Origin: Hyphomicrobiales bacterium
GTDB lineage: Bacteria > Pseudomonadota > Alphaproteobacteria > Rhizobiales > Rhizobiaceae
Direction: 5' to 3'
Assembly: GCA_900472605.1 (NCBI GenBank)
Contig: UCJD01000003.1
Coordinates: forward strand, 73,877 to 119,060
DNA length: 45,184 nucleotides
This document shows positions 41,193 through 45,184 of the stretch, in pieces. Position 1 is the stretch's first letter. Every line of letters starts with the position of its first letter. The position numbers and the translations under genes were made by a program. Below the pieces are notes generated by a model, which was not told where the DNA came from, ran no database searches, and worked only from the letters and a program-made list of their open reading frames with translations.

Positions 41193-42713
41193 TCAGGACC
41201 TCGCCGTCTGAATGTCGGCTGCGATGGAATCGAGAATGATGCTGGAGGCCGGCTCGGTGCGCGGGAGCAGCACCTTCAAAAGCTCCTCGCGTTCCTTCAC
41301 CAGCTTCCAGGGCTTGCCGTCCTTGTAGTCAAGCGCCACCTGGCGCAGCTGATTGAAGGTCTCGACGCGGTGGGCGGCGCGCTCGGCGAGCCTGCCCAGC
41401 GCATTGAAAGCCGCGTGGGCGCCGGAATCGATGAAGATGAGCGGCTTCTCGAAGAGGTGATATTCGGTGAGGAACGAAACGCCATCGGTGATCATCAGGT
41501 CCGAGGCGTCGAACAGCTCGCCATAGGTGCCTTCGCGAATGGCGCAGTTGGGCAGCGCCGACCAGGCATCGAGATAGCGTTGATAGGAATTATCCCGGAA
41601 CAGGCCGCTCTGCTCGGCGCCGAAGGCCAGCGCCGGATGCGGCTTCAGCACGAACTGGATGTCCTTGGCCGAGCGGGCCCAATCCAGCATCTGCTTGTAG
41701 ATCTTGTGGAAAACGCCGAAGCCATAGCCATTGACGGCCAGCGAATGGTGCGGCGCCCAGACGACGCGGAAGGTCCGCCCGTTCGGCTCGGCGATCGGCC
41801 ATTCACCCTTGCCCTTGGCCTCCACCAGCTTGTTCAGCTTGGGGTAGCCCGTCAGCACGAACTTGTCGGGATCGGAATGCGCAAAAGAGCGGTAGTAGGA
41901 CTGTGTCATCTCCGTCTCGCAGAAAACCTTCCAGGCGAGACGATGATATTGCTGGTCGTAGTTGTCGGCGTAGGCTTCGTCGTCCTCGCTCTTTGCATCC
42001 GGGTTGGCAAGCACCCCCATGCCATAGGGCACGACGCAGATGCGCGCGAAGGTGATCTCCATCGTTCTCAGGCCATGCGGAACCGGGGAGTCCCACTGCT
42101 GCTGGCGGAACACCACGTCGGGCATCAGATTGCGCACGATGTCGAGCCCGTCGAAAGAGTGCATGTCGAGGCGGATGTGCGGGACGCCCAGCGCATTCAG
42201 CCCCGCATGCACCTCGTCCTCGCCAGCGAACTCCGCCACGCCAAGCTGGCTGTTGTCGATCGATACCACCATGGGGTGATAGCGATCGTCCTCCGTCATG
42301 GCCCAGTAGACGTCGGCCAGCGCATCCCACATCGGGATCGACTGGACGATGAAGACACAACGGATCTTCGGCGTCGCGGGGCCAAGCCGGCGCAGCGTCA
42401 GATGGCTGACCTGCTTCAAGACGTGCATACCCACGCCAAGGCTTCCGAGGCGCGCATCGAACTTGGTCAGCACTTCCTTGGTGAGCGGCACCTTGTCGTG
42501 GTTGTTCAACTCGATCGCCGTCCTGACGATGTCGCTCATCTGCTGCGGCAGGGCCTGCAGCTGGGAATGGAATGTCTGCAACAGCTTGGCGATTTCGAAC
42601 TGGACCGAGCCTTGCGTCTCGATGCGCTGCGTCAACTCTTCGACTTGCGCCTTCAGCGATGCCAATTCGGCAAGGGTCTCGGCCGAAGAATTGCTTGGCT
42701 CGGTGTTGGGCAT
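41193..42713 (-). CDS. TagF-like (CDP-glycerol glycerophosphotransferase-type) transferase
   Basis: A 506-residue protein. An N-terminal coiled-coil region (about residues 10-60, ASLKAQVEELTQRIETQG) is followed by a glycosyltransferase-B-like domain. The C-terminal half has the TagF-family hallmarks: a WAPHHSLA start, the KPHPALAFG motif and TDGVSFLTEYHLFEKPLIFI, which corresponds to the SDYSSxxFD...KP(x)IF block. Such enzymes transfer a phospho-alditol, often glycerol phosphate, from CDP to a growing polymer. It is first in the minus-strand cluster. The start is ATG 42713 (MPNTEPS); upstream only a TTG extends the frame. Confidence 0.8.
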   Translation of the reverse strand: MPNTEPSNSSAETLAELASLKAQVEELTQRIETQGSVQFEIAKLLQTFHSQLQALPQQMSDIVRTAIELNNHDKVPLTKEVLTKFDARLGSLGVGMHVLKQVSHLTLRRLGPATPKIRCVFIVQSIPMWDALADVYWAMTEDDRYHPMVVSIDNSQLGVAEFAGEDEVHAGLNALGVPHIRLDMHSFDGLDIVRNLMPDVVFRQQQWDSPVPHGLRTMEITFARICVVPYGMGVLANPDAKSEDDEAYADNYDQQYHRLAWKVFCETEMTQSYYRSFAHSDPDKFVLTGYPKLNKLVEAKGKGEWPIAEPNGRTFRVVWAPHHSLAVNGYGFGVFHKIYKQMLDWARSAKDIQFVLKPHPALAFGAEQSGLFRDNSYQRYLDAWSALPNCAIREGTYGELFDASDLMITDGVSFLTEYHLFEKPLIFIDSGAHAAFNALGRLAERAAHRVETFNQLRQVALDYKDGKPWKLVKEREELLKVLLPRTEPASSIILDSIAADIQTARS

Positions 42714-43036
42714 ACGGATCGCCTTCGTACATTGCAATACGGCATTCAGCCGAACGCAGAACTGCTTCTTTATCCGCGAACCCTAGGGCCGGAAGCTTTC
42801 GCCAAACTGGCCTGAATGCCGGCTTTGCCGCCTGCAGCGGCCACTGATCGCAGCGGCGCATTTATAAGATTTTTATATTGGCGGCTTTTCCCGCGTCTCG
42901 AACCTTAATGCGCTTCGGCCGCATATTGATGGCGGGCCGATCGCAAGATTTTGCCCGAGACACCAGGGACAAGCGCGCGGACCAACCGGCCCGTGCCGTG
43001 TCTCCATTTCGAAAACAATTCAAGGAGTGATGGTCG
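42714..43036. other. Divergent intergenic region with a T-rich patch (candidate kdp control)
   Basis: 323 bp between the TagF-like gene and the kdp unit. Positions 42859-42880 form a T-rich patch (TTTATAAGATTTTTATATTG) that recalls the T-rich KdpE site in front of enterobacterial kdpFABC. A possible -10 box, CTTAAT, is at 42904-42909. The patch could equally serve the minus-strand gene. No open frame of note is seen. Confidence 0.35.
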
Positions 43037-43120
43037 ATGATCGACATCGTTCTGCTCGGCATCACGATCTTATTCTTCGTGCTGTGCCTCGCCTACACAC
43101 ATGTCTGCGACAGCCTCTAG
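43037..43120 (+). CDS. 27-residue membrane peptide upstream of kdpF
   Basis: Small ORF of 28 codons: one hydrophobic helix (IVLLGITILFFVLCLAYTHV), then CDSL. A near-perfect ribosome binding site AAGGAG lies 9 nt before the ATG, and kdpF begins 13 nt after the stop, so it is very likely translated as the first gene of the kdp operon. The helix resembles KdpF in length and composition. It may be an additional stabilising peptide of the Kdp complex, but it has no known name. Confidence 0.65.
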   Translation: MIDIVLLGITILFFVLCLAYTHVCDSL

Positions 43121-43133
43121 CGGGAGAAACACA

Positions 43134-43223
43134 GTGATATTCGACTATGTCCTCAGCGGTGCCGTGACCGTGTTCCTCACCGTCTACCTCACCTATGCCC
43201 TCATCCGCCCCGAGCGATTCTGA
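43134..43223 (+). CDS. kdpF: Potassium-transporting ATPase subunit KdpF
   Basis: Small stabilising subunit of the KdpFABC complex, 29 residues, with GTG as start. It is a single membrane helix with the family ending LTVYLTYALIRPERF. GGGAGA lies upstream at suitable spacing. It is followed by kdpA after 35 bp and preceded by the 27-residue peptide. KdpF sits in the membrane and is thought to hold KdpA and KdpB together. Confidence 0.9.
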   Translation: MIFDYVLSGAVTVFLTVYLTYALIRPERF

Positions 43224-43258
43224 TCTCTCATAGCGCCGGGTATTGAAAGTTAATCAAG

Positions 43259-44962
43259 ATGACCCTCAACGGATGGCTTCAGATCCTGCTCTACTGCGGG
43301 ATTGTTCTTGCGCTCGTCAAACCGCTCGGCGGCTACATGACGCGTGTCTTCACGGGCGAGCGCACATTCCTGTCACCGGTCCTCGTTCCAATCGAACGCG
43401 GGCTTTATGCGCTATCGGGCACCAGCGACCGCGAGGAGCAGCACTGGACGACCTATGCAATCTCCATGCTCGCCTTCAACCTCCTGGGCGCGCTGGTGCT
43501 TTACGCGCTGCTCAGGCTGCAGGCCTACCTGCCCTATAATCCCGCCGGCATGGCCGCGGTCGGGCCCGAACTCTCGTTCAACACCGCCACCAGCTTCGTC
43601 AGCAACACCAACTGGCAGAACTACGGCGGCGAAAGCACGATGTCGTATCTCACGCAGATGGCCGGGCTGACGGTGCAGAACTTCGTCTCGGCCGCAACCG
43701 GTATCGCGATCGCCATGGCCTTCATCCGCGCGTTCTCGCGCGCATCGGGCAAGGTGGTCGGCAATTTCTGGGTCGATATGACCCGTGCCACCTTCTACAT
43801 CCTCCTGCCGCTCTGCATCGTCATGACGCTCGCCTTCGTGGCGCTCGGCGTGCCGCAGACGCTTGGCGCCTATGTCGACGCCACCACGCTCGAGGGCGCC
43901 AAGCAGACGATCGCCGTCGGGCCGGTGGCCTCGCAGCTGGCGATCAAGATGCTCGGCACCAATGGTGGCGGCTTCTTCAACGCCAATTCGGCGCATCCGT
44001 TTGAAAACCCCGACGCGATCTCCAACCTGATCCAGATGGTGGCGATCTTCGCGATTGGCGCTGCGATGACCAACGTCTTCGGCCGCATGGTCGGCAACCA
44101 GAAACAGGGCTGGGCGATCCTCGCCAGCATGTTCGTGCTGTTTCTCATCGGCGTCGGCGTCACCTACTGGGCGGAAGCGGCCGGCAACCCAATGATGCAT
44201 GCCTTCGGTCTTCAGGGCGGCAACATGGAGGGCAAGGAAGTGCGCTTCGGCATCACGCTGTCCTCGCTCTTCGCGGTCATCACCACGGCGGCGTCCTGCG
44301 GCGCGGTCAATGCCATGCATGGCTCGTTCACGGCGCTCGGCGGGCTGATACCGCTGATCAACATGCAGCTCGGCGAAGTCATCGTCGGCGGTGTCGGTGC
44401 TGGCTTCTATGGCATCCTGCTCTTCGTCATCATCGCCATCTTCGTCGCCGGCCTGATGGTCGGGCGCACGCCGGAATATCTCGGCAAGAAGATCGAGGCG
44501 AAGGAGATGAAGATGGCGGTGCTCGCCATCCTGTGCCTGCCGCTGGTCATGCTTGTCTTCACCGCGATCGCGAGCATCCTGCCGTCGGCCGTGGCGTCGA
44601 TCGGAACCGCTGGCCCGCACGGCTTCTCGGAAATCCTCTACGCCTACTCGTCCGCCGCCGCCAACAACGGCTCGGCCTTTGGCGGGCTGACGGGGAATAC
44701 GCCCTGGTACAACGTGACATTGGGTATCGCCATGTTGGCCGGACGCTTCCTGGTGATCATTCCGGCATTGGCGATCGCAGGCTCGCTGGTGGCCAAGAAG
44801 ACGGTTCCGGCCTCGAACGGCACCTTCCCGACCGATGGCCCGCTGTTCGTCGGCCTGCTGACAGGCACCATCGTCATCGTCGGCGGCTTGACCTTCTTCC
44901 CGGCGCTGGCGCTCGGACCGGTGATCGAGCACCTGATGATGATGTCAGGCCAGAGCTTCTGA
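43259..44962 (+). CDS. kdpA: Potassium-transporting ATPase subunit KdpA
   Basis: Potassium-binding channel-like subunit of the KdpFABC high-affinity K+ ATPase, an inner-membrane protein of 567 residues with ten predicted helices. The four selectivity-filter segments of the KtrB/Trk-like fold are visible: [49 protein letters not shown] and [18 protein letters not shown]. The length matches the family. The start is ATG 43259 after a weak Shine-Dalgarno. kdpB and kdpC should follow beyond the window, here after a 52-residue ORF. Confidence 0.97.
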   Translation: MTLNGWLQILLYCGIVLALVKPLGGYMTRVFTGERTFLSPVLVPIERGLYALSGTSDREEQHWTTYAISMLAFNLLGALVLYALLRLQAYLPYNPAGMAAVGPELSFNTATSFVSNTNWQNYGGESTMSYLTQMAGLTVQNFVSAATGIAIAMAFIRAFSRASGKVVGNFWVDMTRATFYILLPLCIVMTLAFVALGVPQTLGAYVDATTLEGAKQTIAVGPVASQLAIKMLGTNGGGFFNANSAHPFENPDAISNLIQMVAIFAIGAAMTNVFGRMVGNQKQGWAILASMFVLFLIGVGVTYWAEAAGNPMMHAFGLQGGNMEGKEVRFGITLSSLFAVITTAASCGAVNAMHGSFTALGGLIPLINMQLGEVIVGGVGAGFYGILLFVIIAIFVAGLMVGRTPEYLGKKIEAKEMKMAVLAILCLPLVMLVFTAIASILPSAVASIGTAGPHGFSEILYAYSSAAANNGSAFGGLTGNTPWYNVTLGIAMLAGRFLVIIPALAIAGSLVAKKTVPASNGTFPTDGPLFVGLLTGTIVIVGGLTFFPALALGPVIEHLMMMSGQSF

Positions 44963-44966
44963 GGAC

Positions 44967-45125
44967 ATGACCATGCTGATCCGGCATTTCAGGCGCCACA
45001 GACTCCCTCCCCGCTCCGGTCTTCCGGGGCGGGCGCTGAAGGCATCCGACGCCATTCTGATCATGCTGGCGGCGCTGCTCGTGGCGGCCGCCCTCTACAA
45101 AATGATTTTCGACCAGAGTCTCTGA
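44967..45125 (+). CDS. 52-residue membrane protein after kdpA
   Basis: Small ORF starting 4 nt after the kdpA stop, with GAGGA directly before its ATG. The first 25 residues are strongly basic (IRHFRRHRLPPRSGLPGRAL), followed by one membrane helix (AILIMLAALLVAAALYKMIF) and DQSL. It lies where kdpB usually begins, so it is an insertion in the kdp operon or a lineage-specific Kdp helper. I know no named family for it. Codon use fits its neighbours. Confidence 0.6.
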   Translation: MTMLIRHFRRHRLPPRSGLPGRALKASDAILIMLAALLVAAALYKMIFDQSL

Positions 45126-45150
45126 TCGGAACCGATGTGATTCACGAAGG

Positions 45151-45184
45151 GTGCGGTGAGCCCCTCTCCCTTGTGGGGAGGGGT
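45151..45184. repeat. Palindromic repeat hairpin at the window edge
   Basis: CCCCTCTCCC-TTGT-GGGGAGGGG forms a 9-bp stem with one G-U pair. It is followed by the window end, so the element is cut. It has the composition of the CCCCTC/GAGGGG repeats elsewhere in the window and lies between kdpA and the expected kdpB. Confidence 0.5.

Noticed and set aside
41160..42815. 551-codon plus-strand frame opposite the TagF-like gene
   Set aside because: Antisense shadow without recognisable domains.

Overview
The window is chromosomal DNA of an alphaproteobacterium, almost certainly a member of the Rhizobiaceae (Rhizobium/Agrobacterium/Ensifer group). The grounds are the high GC content, the plant-type glutamate-cysteine ligase placed next to rsmE, the glcDEF order, the DUF937 and DUF1127 proteins, the TadE/TadG-like set and the palindromic intergenic mosaic repeats. 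No prophage, insertion sequence, integrase or CRISPR array was found. Function calls come from motif and family recognition by eye; no database search was possible.

Layout. 1-3.6 kb: hisS (minus), then two type II toxin-antitoxin modules (RHH antitoxin/RelE and BrnT/BrnA) that flank a conserved unknown protein with a methyltransferase-like glycine motif. Each module has a clear palindrome in front of it. 3.6-5.5 kb: a small exported Met/His/Cys-rich protein and a DUF305 protein (probable periplasmic metal handling), convergent with an aldo/keto reductase. 5.9-8.3 kb: three translationally coupled TadG/TadE-like genes. 8.3-12.4 kb: a HAD hydrolase, tag with an exported protein, two tandem L,D-transpeptidases and another exported protein. 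12.5-17.7 kb: the glycolate oxidase operon glcDEF, with a divergent LysR gene and a mosaic repeat between glcE and glcF.

17.7-20.9 kb: a second LysR gene divergent from a quinone-oxidoreductase-like gene, then a short divergent adenosylhomocysteinase-like gene. 21.3-26.7 kb: Nudix hydrolase, Pit phosphate transporter, rsmE, gshA and a DUF937 protein. 26.7-30.2 kb: DUF1127 protein, LysR and TetR regulators, MAPEG protein and a membrane protein coupled to guaB. 30.2-37.6 kb: guaB, an exported metallo-beta-lactamase-fold enzyme, a DHA2-type MFS transporter, a VOC protein, rlmE and a Ppx/GppA phosphatase with a long basic N-terminal tail. 37.9 kb: tRNA-Gln(CUG), followed by an AT-richer orphan gene with a HEPN-like RNxxxH motif.

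39.0-42.7 kb: a compact minus-strand cluster of a TagF-like transferase, a SerB-like HAD phosphatase, a LicC-like nucleotidyltransferase and a SAM methyltransferase. It reads as a pathway that activates, transfers and methylates a phospho-alditol or similar group on a surface polymer, and it is the best candidate here for an undescribed system. 43.0-45.2 kb: start of the kdp potassium-ATPase operon, with a 27-residue membrane peptide before kdpF, then kdpF, kdpA, a 52-residue membrane protein after kdpA, and a repeat hairpin at the window edge. kdpB is expected just beyond.
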